64,000 nt of DNA. Source: an uncultured Mucilaginibacter sp. GTDB taxonomy: Bacteria > Bacteroidota > Bacteroidia > Sphingobacteriales > Sphingobacteriaceae. Shown here piece by piece: positions 1 through 7,826 of this stretch (the first letter of the stretch is position 1; each line of letters starts with the position of its first letter). A model generated the notes under the pieces. The model did no database searches. It had not been told where the DNA came from and was given only the letters and a program-made list of their open reading frames with translations. Both the position numbers and the translations under genes were made by a program. The stretch lies in NCBI RefSeq assembly GCF_937859865.1, contig NZ_CALMAT010000118.1:1-64000 (forward strand), given 5' to 3'.

Positions 1-1215
1 GTCCACACTTTCGCCCACATATTCTGGCTTGTAGCCGAAACTGCGCAAAACCGTTTCCGATCCGCTGCCCATCACCCCAAATTTTACTTTTTTTGGTAAC
101 TGAGGCTGCAAATTGAAAAAATATTCGACACCGTTTTTACTGGTGAAAAATACCCAATCTACATTTCTCACAATGTAAGAATCCAGCTTGGTGATGATTG
201 GAACCGTACGGATGAGCGAACGTGCCTCTATCATAACGCCGTGTTTTTCGAGTGCTTTACGGAAATAACTTTGTGCCGATAAATCACGCGAGATAAAAAC
301 AGCACCAGGCAACTGGCGACCATTGTTAAATTTAGCCACAATTTTTTCGGGCAAACCTTCCGTGCTTTGCGCTTCGGTAAAATAACGGTCGGGCACTTTT
401 TCGTCTTCGGCATTTGCTTTAGAAGTAAAAACCTGGAAAACGCCATCTTCTTTTCGGCAATAACAGCCCAAAGGCAAATGGCAGCCGCCGCCAAACAAGC
501 GCAATACTTTGCGTTCAACGGCTAAAGCTTCGGCTACTTCGGGATGGTTTAAAACCTGCAAAATATCGAATAACTCTTTGTCGTTTTCACGGATTTGAAT
601 GGCTAAAACACCTTGTGCCGGCGCGGGGATAAATTCGGTCGGGCCGATTTCTTCTACATGCAAATCGCTCAAATCCAAACCTAAACGGCTTACGCCGGCT
701 TTGGCCAGCATGATGGCATCGTACTCTTCGTTCCGTAATTTTTGAATGCGTGTTGGCACGTTGCCGCGCAATTCGTCAATCTCCAAATCTGGGCGAACGG
801 CCAGCAATTGTGCTTTTCTTCTGTTGGAAGAAGTGCCTACCAAACCGCCAAATTTTACCGAAAGCTTTTGCCTCACGTCCACGCAATCTTTCAAAATCAA
901 CAACAATTCGGATGGGTCTTCGCGCTCAGAAACAGCGGCAACAATCAGTCCAGGCGGGTTTTCGGTCGGCAAATCTTTGTGCGAATGTACGGCCAGGTCA
1001 ATTGTTCCGGCCAGCAGTTCTTCTTCCAGTTCTTTGGTAAAAAAACCTTTGCCTTCCAGTTTATCAAAACTCAGGTTTAAAATACGGTCGCCTTGTGTTT
1101 TGATGATTTTAAGCGCTGCCTGAACATTAATTTCGGCCAAACGGTCTTTCACAAAGTTGGCTTGCCACAAAGCCAAATCGCTTCCGCGTGTTCCTATGGT
1201 GATTTTTCTGTTCAA
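1..1215 (-). CDS. hemC: HemC-HemD fusion (hydroxymethylbilane synthase / uroporphyrinogen-III synthase), 3' end outside window
   Basis: The reading frame is open from the TTG at 1213-1215 to the window edge (405 codons seen). Residues 1 to about 300 are porphobilinogen deaminase: GTRGSDLALWQ near the N-terminus, VHSHKDLPT (catalytic Asp), and GGGCHLPLG with Cys245 as dipyrromethane cofactor attachment site. From about residue 306 a second domain follows (VFISRDLSAQ, WVFFTSKNGVEYFF) that looks like uroporphyrinogen-III synthase, so one polypeptide would make linear tetrapyrrole and close it. No ATG lies between the upstream in-frame stop near 1261 and the conserved domain, so a TTG start is needed. 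It follows hemA in the same direction. The HemD call rests on pattern similarity of a partial domain. Confidence 0.9.
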   Translation of the reverse strand, partial: MNRKITIGTRGSDLALWQANFVKDRLAEINVQAALKIIKTQGDRILNLSFDKLEGKGFFTKELEEELLAGTIDLAVHSHKDLPTENPPGLIVAAVSEREDPSELLLILKDCVDVRQKLSVKFGGLVGTSSNRRKAQLLAVRPDLEIDELRGNVPTRIQKLRNEEYDAIMLAKAGVSRLGLDLSDLHVEEIGPTEFIPAPAQGVLAIQIRENDKELFDILQVLNHPEVAEALAVERKVLRLFGGGCHLPLGCYCRKEDGVFQVFTSKANAEDEKVPDRYFTEAQSTEGLPEKIVAKFNNGRQLPGAVFISRDLSAQSYFRKALEKHGVMIEARSLIRTVPIITKLDSYIVRNVDWVFFTSKNGVEYFFNLQPQLPKKVKFGVMGSGSETVLRSFGYKPEYVGESVD

Positions 1216-1344
1216 AGTTTTGCTGTTATAATGTGCGCAAAGGTAGCTGTTTAAGAAATTTTACGGGGATTTATCTGTAGAAATTGAAATTTTCTGACGA
1301 TAAATAAAGGGCTTGTTTAAAGTTGTTTGTTTGTGCTTTACACC

Positions 1345-1436
1345 ATGCTTCTTTTATCGCCTAAAAATTGGTGTGCCTGATTTTTGGTTTGTTCGAGCCT
1401 GTACATACACCAATTTTTATAGGGTAAAAGAAGCAT
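1345..1436. repeat. Inverted pair of 30-bp dispersed elements between hemA and hemC
   Basis: A minus-strand copy (1345-1374) and a plus-strand copy (1407-1436) face each other across a 32-base loop. Both have the full box ACACCAATTTTTA and core TAAAAGAAGCAT; only the five central bases differ, so 12- and 13-bp stems can form. It lies in the hemA-hemC spacer and could act as a terminator or attenuator. Confidence 0.85.
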
Positions 1437-1488
1437 CAGCCTAAAAAAGTTTAACCAACTTTAGCATCAGCACAAAAGCTTTTACAGT

Positions 1489-2745
1489 TCAGTTGTCATC
1501 GCGCAGCATAATTTCTTTTGCCATGCGCATCGGTACGCTAATGTATTTTTTTTCCATGTAGTTGATCACCTTTTCCAAAATTTCACGCGATTGCAAATCC
1601 ATCATTTCAATTTCATCTGCAAAAACACAGCTTACGGCCGTTTTACGGATTTCCTTAATCTTCTCTGGTACTTCGCGCATGGCCACTTCAATACGGCGTT
1701 GCTTTAAAACGGGCACAAATTCGATCAGGTTTTGCTCGATGATCTTTTCGGCATGGATCAATTCTTGGTAACGTTCCTGCAAATTACTTTTAGAAAGTTC
1801 GTTCAGCGTATGCACTTCAATGTAATTGACCGGAAATTGTTCAATCACTTCTGCAGCCGTATCGTTCGGCACGGCCAAATCAACAATCGTTTTGCGGCTG
1901 GTCTCGCCATTCAGCAAAACTTGGTAAATCTCTTTGGTGATGATCGGTTCAACCGAAGAAGTGCAAGTGATGATCACATCAAAACCTTCACGGTAATTAG
2001 CCAGATCGGCCAAGTTAAATGCCTTGCCTTTCAGTTCGCCTGCCAGTTCATTGGCTTTGGATTTTGTGCGGTTAAAAACAGCAAAGTTGGAATACTTGTG
2101 TTTTTGCAAATACTTGGAAATATTTTTATTGGTTTCACCGGCACCGATAATCAGGATGCGGGCGTTGGAAGTTAGGTTTAGTTCGCGCAATTTGCGGTAA
2201 GCTAAGGAAACCACCGAAATTGGGTTGCGCGAAATATTGGTATCGGTGTAAACTTCTTTTGCTGTTTTTACCACGTGGTTCATCACCATGCGCAAGTAAT
2301 CGCCGGTGAGTTGTGCAGCACGGCAGGTTTCGTAAGCTTTACGCATTTGCGCTAGGATTTCTTTTTCGCCCACCACCAAACTTTCCATCGAGCAAGAAGT
2401 GCGCAGCAAATGGTTTAAAGCCTCTTTTTCTTCGTAAATGGAAGCGCCGGAAATAAAAGTGTCTAAATAATGCGAACCAAGCCCGATTTCCATAAATTCG
2501 ATAAATTTGCGGGCAAACGCTTTATCTATTTCCTGCGCCGTGGCCATCACAAATTCTACCCGGTTGCAGGTAGCGAGGTAAAAAATTTCCGGGATATTAA
2601 AATGCTCTTTGGCCCGTTGCAGTTTCGACGTAATACTGTCTTGACAGATCACCAGTTTGCCCAGTTCCTTCAGTTCAATCTGTTTGTGTGTAAAGGCAAT
2701 AACTTTTAGATAATTCAAGGCTTCTGTTATAAAAGACAATGACAA
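1489..2745 (-). CDS. hemA: Glutamyl-tRNA reductase
   Basis: Reduces glutamyl-tRNA(Glu) to glutamate-1-semialdehyde, the first step of C5 haem synthesis. LATCNRVEF contains the catalytic Cys60, and a Rossmann motif ILIIGAGETN lies in the middle, followed by the helical dimerisation domain. The longest frame gives 418 residues, but family members usually begin near (M)xxLKVIAFTHK; the TTG at 2716-2718 (giving NYLKVIAFTH) may be the true start, because a Bacteroidota-type -7 element overlaps the ATG at 2745. It is the first gene of a hemA-hemCD unit. Confidence 0.93.
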   Translation of the reverse strand: MSLSFITEALNYLKVIAFTHKQIELKELGKLVICQDSITSKLQRAKEHFNIPEIFYLATCNRVEFVMATAQEIDKAFARKFIEFMEIGLGSHYLDTFISGASIYEEKEALNHLLRTSCSMESLVVGEKEILAQMRKAYETCRAAQLTGDYLRMVMNHVVKTAKEVYTDTNISRNPISVVSLAYRKLRELNLTSNARILIIGAGETNKNISKYLQKHKYSNFAVFNRTKSKANELAGELKGKAFNLADLANYREGFDVIITCTSSVEPIITKEIYQVLLNGETSRKTIVDLAVPNDTAAEVIEQFPVNYIEVHTLNELSKSNLQERYQELIHAEKIIEQNLIEFVPVLKQRRIEVAMREVPEKIKEIRKTAVSCVFADEIEMMDLQSREILEKVINYMEKKYISVPMRMAKEIMLRDDN

Positions 2746-2776
2746 AAGTACTAACAGCAGTTAGCAGCAGTGTCAA
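2743..2776 (-). promoter_or_regulatory. Possible hemA promoter
   Basis: On the minus strand TACTTTTG (2743-2750) matches the Bacteroidota -7 consensus TAnnTTTG, with ATTGAC 23 bases upstream as a -33 TTG element. Transcription would begin near 2736, after the upstream ATG and before the TTG start at 2718. Confidence 0.4.
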
Positions 2777-2892
2777 TGCTTTGTCAAACACTTTTATTTA
2801 GAATGCATTTAAATAGAAGCTAAACCGTATTATTTGCAAGTAAATTGCTATTTAATTTTTCCTGTTTCGGCTAAAATCCCGATACTGGTTTT

Positions 2893-3267
2893 ATGTCCAA
2901 ACTAAAAAAAACCAGCCTTTTTTTGCTCATTGCGTTGTACCTGGTTGGCGGCACAAACCATTTTGCAAACCCAAACGGGTATTTAAAACTGATACCGCCT
3001 TACCTGCCTTTTCCGAAGCTGTTAAATTTGCTGGCCGGTTTTTTTGAGCTGCTTTTTGGCCTGATGCTGATCTTTAAAACAACGCGCAAATACGCTGTTT
3101 GTGGTATCGTTTTAATGCTGGTTGCTTTTGTTCCGGCACATATTTACATGATCCAAATTGCGCCTTTTATGTTAGGAAAATGGCTGGTTACCAAAATTGT
3201 TGCTTGGATACGTTTGCCGTTGCAAGGGGTTTTAATTGCCTGGGCGCTTTGGCATTGGGAAGATTAG
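2893..3267 (+). CDS. DoxX-like small membrane protein
   Basis: A 124-residue, very hydrophobic protein with four predicted membrane helices and few charged residues. The start has the LxLYLVGGTNHFANP pattern and the third helix the VFVPAHIYM pattern seen in DoxX-family proteins of Bacteroidota. The family is loosely defined and the function is not established. It is divergently transcribed from hemA over a 147-bp spacer. Confidence 0.65.
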   Translation: MSKLKKTSLFLLIALYLVGGTNHFANPNGYLKLIPPYLPFPKLLNLLAGFFELLFGLMLIFKTTRKYAVCGIVLMLVAFVPAHIYMIQIAPFMLGKWLVTKIVAWIRLPLQGVLIAWALWHWED

Positions 3268-3288
3268 TTTTCAGTTGCGGGTTGTGAG

Positions 3289-3318
3289 TTGCGGGTTTTA
3301 GGTGGATAAAAGAAGCAT
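3289..3318 (+). repeat. 30-bp dispersed element, partial box 1
   Basis: Core TAAAAGAAGCAT at 3307-3318, preceded by a degenerate TTTTAGGTGGA. It lies 21 bases after the DoxX-like stop codon. Confidence 0.75.
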
Positions 3319-3345
3319 GATCCGTTTCTGTCATGTTGCATTTTC

Positions 3346-3441
3346 TTGTCATTTTGATCCGAAGGGAGAAATCTTCTTTCTATTAGAAGTGCTGAACATA
3401 TCGCTTTGATGAAGATTTCTCCCTTCGGATCGAAATGACAA
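3346..3441. repeat. Long imperfect palindrome (TGTCATTTCGAYCG family), copy A
   Basis: Two arms of about 31 bases (3346-3376 and 3411-3441), containing GATCCGAAGGGAGAAATC and its complement, flank a 34-base loop. Related palindromes lie at 48481 and 50236, so this is a dispersed MITE- or REP-like element able to form a long hairpin. Confidence 0.85.
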
Positions 3442-3486
3442 AGCACCAACGTTCATCCTGTATTTGCCGAAAGACTCTTCTCAACA

Positions 3487-3516
3487 ATAACTAATTTTAC
3501 CCGATAAAAGAAGCAT
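3487..3516 (+). repeat. 30-bp dispersed element upstream of hydrolase start
   Basis: CTAATTTTACCCGA then the core TAAAAGAAGCAT, ending four bases before the ATG at 3521. Confidence 0.8.
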
Positions 3517-3520
3517 TAAT

Positions 3521-4375
3521 ATGAACCAATACATCAAACAGGAAACTTTTTTAATCCCCGGTTCTTCCGGCAGAAATATGCTGGCCGACCTTACTTTTGA
3601 TAGTCGTAACCGGGAAGCCCCTTTGGTCATTTTTGCCCATGGTTTTAAAGGCTTTAAAGATTGGGGAACGCATAATTTAGTGGCGCATTATTTTGCCGAA
3701 CAAGGTTTCCGCTTCTTAAAGTTCAATTTTTCGCACAACGGCACCACGCCAGAACATCCTTTGGATTTTGTTGACCTGGAAGCTTTCAGCGACAATACTT
3801 TTTCCATCGAGCTGGAAGATTTAAAACTGGTGATTGATTTTGCCACAAACGGCGCCAATTTTATGCCGGTAAAAACAGTATCGCTGATTGGGCACAGCAT
3901 GGGCGGCGGCATCAGCATTATCAAAACTGCCGAAGATGCGCGTGTAGCAAAACTGGTTACCTGGGCTTCCGTTGCCGATTTTCATAATTTGTGGCCGAAA
4001 GAAGCAGAAGCGCAATGGCGGCTCACCAACGTGCTGCATTTTCCAAATTCACGCACCAACCAGCAAATGCCGGTAAAAGCTACTTTGCTAGACGACCTCG
4101 ACCAAAACGCCAAACGTTTAAATATTTTGTTAGCTGCCGCCGCAATTAAACAACCCTGGCTGCTAATTCATGGCGATGCTGACCCAACCGTAAACGTTAG
4201 CCATGCTTTGGAACTGAACAGAAAGCAGCCAAAATCCGACTTGGTTATTGCACCCCGCGCCAACCATACTTTTAATTCCAATCATCCATACTTGGATGCA
4301 AGTTTGCCTGCAAGTTTGGAACAGGTTTGCGAAGTTTCGGTTGGGTTTTTGAAGGAGAAAGCCGCTTACTTTTAA
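3521..4375 (+). CDS. Alpha/beta hydrolase
   Basis: A 284-residue serine hydrolase of the alpha/beta fold. The oxyanion region FAHGFKGFKDW comes first, then the nucleophile elbow GHSMGGG with Ser126, the acid strand LLIHGDADPTV and the catalytic His in RANHTF. There is no signal peptide, so it is probably cytoplasmic. The substrate cannot be told. A full copy of the 30-bp element lies in frame inside the gene (3852-3881), encoding ANFMPVKTV just before the nucleophile. It stands alone on the plus strand. Confidence 0.88.
   Translation: MNQYIKQETFLIPGSSGRNMLADLTFDSRNREAPLVIFAHGFKGFKDWGTHNLVAHYFAEQGFRFLKFNFSHNGTTPEHPLDFVDLEAFSDNTFSIELEDLKLVIDFATNGANFMPVKTVSLIGHSMGGGISIIKTAEDARVAKLVTWASVADFHNLWPKEAEAQWRLTNVLHFPNSRTNQQMPVKATLLDDLDQNAKRLNILLAAAAIKQPWLLIHGDADPTVNVSHALELNRKQPKSDLVIAPRANHTFNSNHPYLDASLPASLEQVCEVSVGFLKEKAAYF
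3852..3881 (+). repeat. 30-bp element inside hydrolase gene (ACAGTAT variant)
   Basis: CGCCAATTTTATGCCGG then TAAAAACAGTAT minus its overlap, read in frame as ANFMPVKTV. Both boxes are present, although the region is coding. Confidence 0.8.
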
Positions 4376-4400
4376 AAAAACTATTAGCGTTGTTTAAATT

Positions 4401-4580
4401 TTAGTTTTCAACTGAATTAATTGTAGCACTTTTATGCCGCTCTTTTAAAAACTCATCCATCACCTGTTTCAATTCCTCATGATAACGTTGTTTGTCTGAT
4501 TGATAAAGATCGGATAAATCATTACGGACTTCACGCATAAATTCAACCGCTTTAAACTTCTTTTTAATCTCCGTTTCCAT
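4401..4580 (-). CDS. Small charged protein downstream of PIN toxin (possible antitoxin), 59 aa
   Basis: A 59-residue ORF starting at ATG 4580 (METEIKKKFKAVEFM) and ending at 4401. It overlaps the 3' end of the PIN-domain gene by 17 bases. It is rich in Lys, Glu, Asp and Arg with predicted helix throughout, like small type II antitoxins or their accessory proteins. The tight overlap argues for translational coupling. No DNA-binding motif is obvious; the antitoxin role is an inference from position. Confidence 0.6.
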   Translation of the reverse strand: METEIKKKFKAVEFMREVRNDLSDLYQSDKQRYHEELKQVMDEFLKERHKSATINSVEN

Positions 4581-5022
4581 ATATTACTTCTTTTGGTGTT
4601 CTGATATCAATGGTTTGATAACCAAATTTAAGGTTGATTGAGTTGTACTGTTTAATACGAAAGAAATTTACCATGTGTTTAAAATTCCAACTTATCAAGC
4701 TATCTACTTTTAAAATAGTTGCCATAGCAATATGTTGGGCATCACTTTCAAACTTTTGAGTTAATACGCCTTCGTTAAGGTAAGCACTTGCAAGTGATTC
4801 TGCTTTTTCATTTAAAGAAATTACTTCCAAAAACTCGTCAGGGATTGTTTTAGTTAACTTTCTTACCCGCTCAGGTGCTGGTAAAAGTTCACGTAAAGTC
4901 AAATCTGAGATGACAATAACAAAATTGCCTTTTCTTGCCTGTTCAAAAAATGGCAGTGTCCATTCTTCAAACTCTTCATCTTCATGTCCGCCCCAAACTG
5001 ATGTATCTACATAAAACTTCAT
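4564..5022 (-). CDS. PIN-domain protein (VapC-like RNase)
   Basis: 152 residues beginning MKFYVDTSVWGG, the first acidic motif of PIN-fold ribonucleases; further acidic residues appear at DLTLREL and in SDAQHIAMATILKVDSLISWNFKHM, where a second Asp and the conserved SWN lie. The family cuts RNA with Mg2+. The gene overlaps the 59-residue ORF at 4401-4580, making a reverse-order (toxin first) toxin-antitoxin-like pair. The toxin role is inferred. Confidence 0.78.
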   Translation of the reverse strand: MKFYVDTSVWGGHEDEEFEEWTLPFFEQARKGNFVIVISDLTLRELLPAPERVRKLTKTIPDEFLEVISLNEKAESLASAYLNEGVLTQKFESDAQHIAMATILKVDSLISWNFKHMVNFFRIKQYNSINLKFGYQTIDIRTPKEVIYGNGD

Positions 5023-5039
5023 CTTCCCTATACGTTAGA

Positions 5040-5069
5040 ACACCAATTTTTACTCGATAAAAACAGTAT
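5040..5069 (+). repeat. 30-bp element, perfect box 1 with ACAGTAT core
   Basis: ACACCAATTTTTA, CTCGA, TAAAAACAGTAT. It shows that the GAAGCAT and ACAGTAT cores belong to one family. It overlaps the stop codon and last codons of the OstA-like gene (5050). Confidence 0.85.
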
Positions 5070-5391
5070 CGTTACCAACTGTATATTTTAAAGTTCGATT
5101 TTTTGAACCCTTGGCTACGTTTACTTTTTTATCAAAAGTATAACTGTTTAACCCTTTCGCTAAAACCTGGTGGTTCTTTTCATCAAAAAATACCTGATCA
5201 GCTTTCACAGTCAATCCGTTAATTTCAAATTTAACTTTTCCATACAAATTGATACTTTGATTATATTGATCGGTAACGATAGAATCTTGCGCACTGTATT
5301 TTGCTTTCGGCTGCTCCGGAAGTTTGTACAAACTTTGCGAATAACTTTTAAAAGCCATCAAAACAAACAGCACTGAAAATAAAGTTTTCAT
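5050..5391 (-). CDS. Small periplasmic OstA/LptA-like protein
   Basis: Started at the ATG at 5391 because MKTLFSVLFVLMAFKSYSQ is a clear signal peptide; a longer frame reaches 5421. The mature part of about 94 residues has NLYGKVKFEINGLTVKADQVFFDEKNHQVLAKG, the beta-jellyroll repeat style of OstA/LptA proteins that carry lipopolysaccharide. It is much shorter than LptA, so a role in LPS transport is only a possibility. It lies just downstream of poxB on the same strand (40 bases). Confidence 0.55.
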   Translation of the reverse strand: MKTLFSVLFVLMAFKSYSQSLYKLPEQPKAKYSAQDSIVTDQYNQSINLYGKVKFEINGLTVKADQVFFDEKNHQVLAKGLNSYTFDKKVNVAKGSKNRTLKYTVGNDTVFIE

Positions 5392-5431
5392 ACTAATAAA
5401 TTTAAGCACTAACCTAAACAAAATTTACAAT

Positions 5432-7171
5432 TTAAATCACATCCTTAATATGCTTATAATTCGCCTTAACCGTATCCAAAACTTCATCCACGTTTCCATC
5501 TAAAATCATTTTGCTCATGGATAAGGCCATGCCTTTTACCTGTTTAAATTCTATTTTGGGCGGCATGGCCAAAGCGTTCGGGTCGGTCATCACGTTTACC
5601 AATGCCGGCCCGTTAAAAGCAAAAGCCTGTTGGATGGCTTGTTCTAAATTTTCCGGTTCGTTCACGGTGATACCTTTCATTCCAAAGGCAGCGGCAACAG
5701 CGGCAAAATCAGGGTTGGCCATGTCGGTTTGCCAATCGGGCAGGCCGGCCACTTCCATTTCCAATTTCACCATGCCCAATGATTTGTTGTTGAAAACAAT
5801 CAGCTTAACAGGCAATTTATATTGAACGATGGTTGCCAAATCGCCCAGCAACATTGACAATCCGCCATCGCCGCAAAAAGCAATAACCTGGCGTTGCGGA
5901 CAAGCCAAAGCTGCACCAATCGCCTGCGGCATCGCATTGGCCATCGAGCCGTGATTAAACGAACCAATCATGCTTCTTTTACCGGTCGAATTTATGTATC
6001 GCGCCCCCCAAACGCAGCACATGCCTGTGTCCATCGTAAAAATGGCATCTTGGTTGGCCAGTTTATCAATGGTGGCTGCCACAAACTCCGGGTGGATGGC
6101 ATCTTTTTCACCACGGTCATCCACATAAGTCTGCATTCTCTCTTTCACTTTGCCGTAAAACTCCAACTGGCTTTGCAAAAAGCTGTCATCAGTTTTAGGG
6201 GCTAAAAGCGGCATCAGCGTTTTTAAGGTATGTTTGATATCGCCGCACAAGCCCATCGTTAATTTAGCGCGACGGCCTAAACGCTCTGGTTTTGTGTCAA
6301 TCTGCACAATCTTGTTTTTAGTTGGCATAAAATTAACGTAAGGAAAATCGGTGCCGAGAAGAATCACCAGATCCGATTCGTGCATGCTATGGTAAGCAGA
6401 AGGCAGGCCGAGCAAACCGGTCATGCCAACTTCGTAAGGGTTATCGTGCTGGATAAACATTTTGCCGCGGTAAGAAAAGCCAACCGTAGCTTTCAGCGTG
6501 GCGGCCAATTCTACCACTTCATCATGTGCACCGGCAACGCCAATTCCGCAAAAAATCGTGATTTTATGGTTTTCAGCAATAAGGGCTGCCAATTGCTGCA
6601 ACTCTTGGTCAGAAGGGCGGGTTAAAGGTTCCGGCTGGTAAAAGTGCATGGAAGTTTCGCTTTCTTCGGCATCTTGCGCGGTCAAATCGCCGGGCAAACC
6701 CAGTACGGAAACGCCTTTTTTGTTTGTAGCATATTGAATGCCAGCTTGCAACATGCGCGGCAATTGGTGCGGCGTAACGGCAATTTGGTTGTAATGGCTG
6801 CAATCGTCAAACAGTTTGATGGTATTGGTTTCCTGGAAATATTCGGTGCCAAACTCTTGCGACATGATGGTGGAAGCAATGGCCAAAACCGGCGCGCCCG
6901 AACGGTGCGCATCGTACAAACCGTTGATCAAATGCACATGGCCCGGCCCGCTGCTGCCTGCGCAACAAGCAAGTTCGCCGGTAAGTTGTGCTTCGGCACC
7001 TGCGGCGTACGCGCCTGCTTCTTCGTGCCGCACGTGTACCCATTGGATTTTGCCGCTGGTGCGCACGGCGTTGTTCACGTTGTTTAAACTGTCGCCGGTT
7101 ACGGCATATATGCGTTTAACGCCGGCCTCGGCCAGCATGTTTACGATTTGGTCTGCTACTGTTTTTGACAT
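5432..7171 (-). CDS. poxB: Pyruvate dehydrogenase (quinone) / pyruvate oxidase, PoxB-like
   Basis: A 579-residue thiamine-diphosphate enzyme close in length and sequence style to E. coli PoxB (572 residues): AGVKRIYAVTGDSLN, RHEEAGAYAAGAEAQL, GPGHVHLINGLYDAHR, EYFQETN and FDDCSHY in the N-terminal domain, and the ThDP/Mg motif GDGGLSMLLGDLATI in the C-terminal domain. The reaction is pyruvate to acetate and CO2 with electrons passed to quinone at the membrane. An in-gene copy of the 30-bp element lies at 5970-5999. Confidence 0.9.
   Translation of the reverse strand: MSKTVADQIVNMLAEAGVKRIYAVTGDSLNNVNNAVRTSGKIQWVHVRHEEAGAYAAGAEAQLTGELACCAGSSGPGHVHLINGLYDAHRSGAPVLAIASTIMSQEFGTEYFQETNTIKLFDDCSHYNQIAVTPHQLPRMLQAGIQYATNKKGVSVLGLPGDLTAQDAEESETSMHFYQPEPLTRPSDQELQQLAALIAENHKITIFCGIGVAGAHDEVVELAATLKATVGFSYRGKMFIQHDNPYEVGMTGLLGLPSAYHSMHESDLVILLGTDFPYVNFMPTKNKIVQIDTKPERLGRRAKLTMGLCGDIKHTLKTLMPLLAPKTDDSFLQSQLEFYGKVKERMQTYVDDRGEKDAIHPEFVAATIDKLANQDAIFTMDTGMCCVWGARYINSTGKRSMIGSFNHGSMANAMPQAIGAALACPQRQVIAFCGDGGLSMLLGDLATIVQYKLPVKLIVFNNKSLGMVKLEMEVAGLPDWQTDMANPDFAAVAAAFGMKGITVNEPENLEQAIQQAFAFNGPALVNVMTDPNALAMPPKIEFKQVKGMALSMSKMILDGNVDEVLDTVKANYKHIKDVI
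5970..5999 (-). repeat. 30-bp element inside poxB
   Basis: Core ATGCTTCTTTTA (complement of TAAAAGAAGCAT), read by the gene as GKRSMIG. Box 1 is weak (TCGAATTTATGTAT). Confidence 0.6.
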
Positions 7172-7267
7172 GGTGTTTTTTGTGTTAGATGATCGGATGG
7201 TTTCCTAAAGGATAACTGTATTATAGAAATTGGGTTTTAGGGAAAATGCAATTGGCAGGTAACGATT

Positions 7268-7373
7268 TTGCAGGTAGGCGCGCGGCCGCGTGAGGGATAG
7301 CAGCGGAAAGCCCACAGCGAGGCACGAGCGAGGACTTGCAGCGGATAGCCCGACCCGCAGGGGCACGCCCAAA
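7268..7373 (+). repeat. GC-rich repeat of about 105 bp, copy 1
   Basis: GTGAGGGATAGCAGCGGAAA, the GAGGCACGAGCGAGGACTT segment and CCCGCAGGGGCACGCCC match 33908-34012 almost base for base. It is far richer in G and C than its surroundings and has several small inverted repeats, suggesting a structured or mobile non-coding element. Confidence 0.85.
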
Positions 7374-7462
7374 TGTAAAAGAGCGGGGAGCGAAGAATTA
7401 AGCGGTAAAAAAGCGGGATTAAAACAGTCGCCCGTCTCCGATCTTCGCTCCCATATTAAATG

Positions 7463-7492
7463 ACACCAATTTTAGGTTGATAAAAGAAGTAT
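7463..7492 (+). repeat. 30-bp dispersed element (GAAGTAT core)
   Basis: ACACCAATTTTA, GGTTGA, TAAAAGAAGTAT. Intergenic. Confidence 0.85.
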
Positions 7493-7585
7493 GGCAACGA
7501 GAAAAATGGATCAGGGCAACAAGAATATTTTCTGTAATTTTGATACAAAAGCGATTAACTTTTATTAATTCAAAGACATTCAATT

Positions 7586-7771
7586 ATGAAAATACTGTTG
7601 GATATTGAAGAAGGCAAAGTTCCTGTTATGATGGAACTGTTAGAAAATTTACCTTTTGTTAAAGCCAAGTCACTTACCGCATACAAAGCTGAAGTTTTGG
7701 AAGGCGTGAAAGAAGCGGTAGATGAAGTGAACCTGATTAAACAAAGCAAGCTAAAAGGAGCGCCGGCATGA
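7586..7771 (+). pseudogene. Antitoxin-like protein, C-terminus cut by a stop codon
   Basis: A 61-residue protein (MKILLDIEEGKVPVMMELL, ending KLKGAPA) with the look of small antitoxins that precede RelE/ParE toxins in Bacteroidota. After the TGA at 7769-7771 the same frame goes on as TLLDEI and stops at 7790-7792, a typical end for this family, so the TGA looks like a nonsense mutation. The toxin start at 7782 overlaps this old end, as in intact pairs. Confidence 0.6.
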
Positions 7772-7781
7772 ACACTTTTGG

Positions 7782-7826
7782 ATGAAATTTGAAGTAATTG
7801 CAATCCCCTGTCGTAAAAATTTATAG
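7782..7826 (+). pseudogene. 5' remnant of a RelE/ParE-type toxin gene
   Basis: ATG at 7782 opens MKFEVIAIPCRKNL then TAG at 7824. MxxEVIxIPxF-like starts are typical of RelE/ParE toxins. The frame ends exactly at the border of a 30-bp element (7826-7855), and no continuation is seen beyond, so the toxin body seems deleted. The identification rests on 14 residues and on position. Confidence 0.45.

Larger units (their letters stand above)
7172..7585. other. 414-bp intergenic region holding two repeat types, no gene seen
   Basis: Between divergent poxB and a 61-residue antitoxin-like gene. It contains a GC-rich repeat (7268-7373) and one 30-bp element (7463-7492). The rest is AT-rich with no coding pattern. 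Confidence 0.7.

Noticed and set aside
742-1123. Overlapping plus-strand ORFs opposite hemC
   Set aside because: The minus frame has clear hemC motifs; the plus ORFs are shadows with no conserved pattern.
1345-1436. Treating inverted element pairs as terminal repeats of an insertion sequence
   Set aside because: The 28-36 base interiors code for nothing, no target duplication is seen, and the same element occurs singly and inside conserved codons.
4420-4450. Possible element at GCACTTTTATGCCGC
   Set aside because: The core is broken and lies inside the 59-residue ORF; match is no better than chance in AT-rich sequence.
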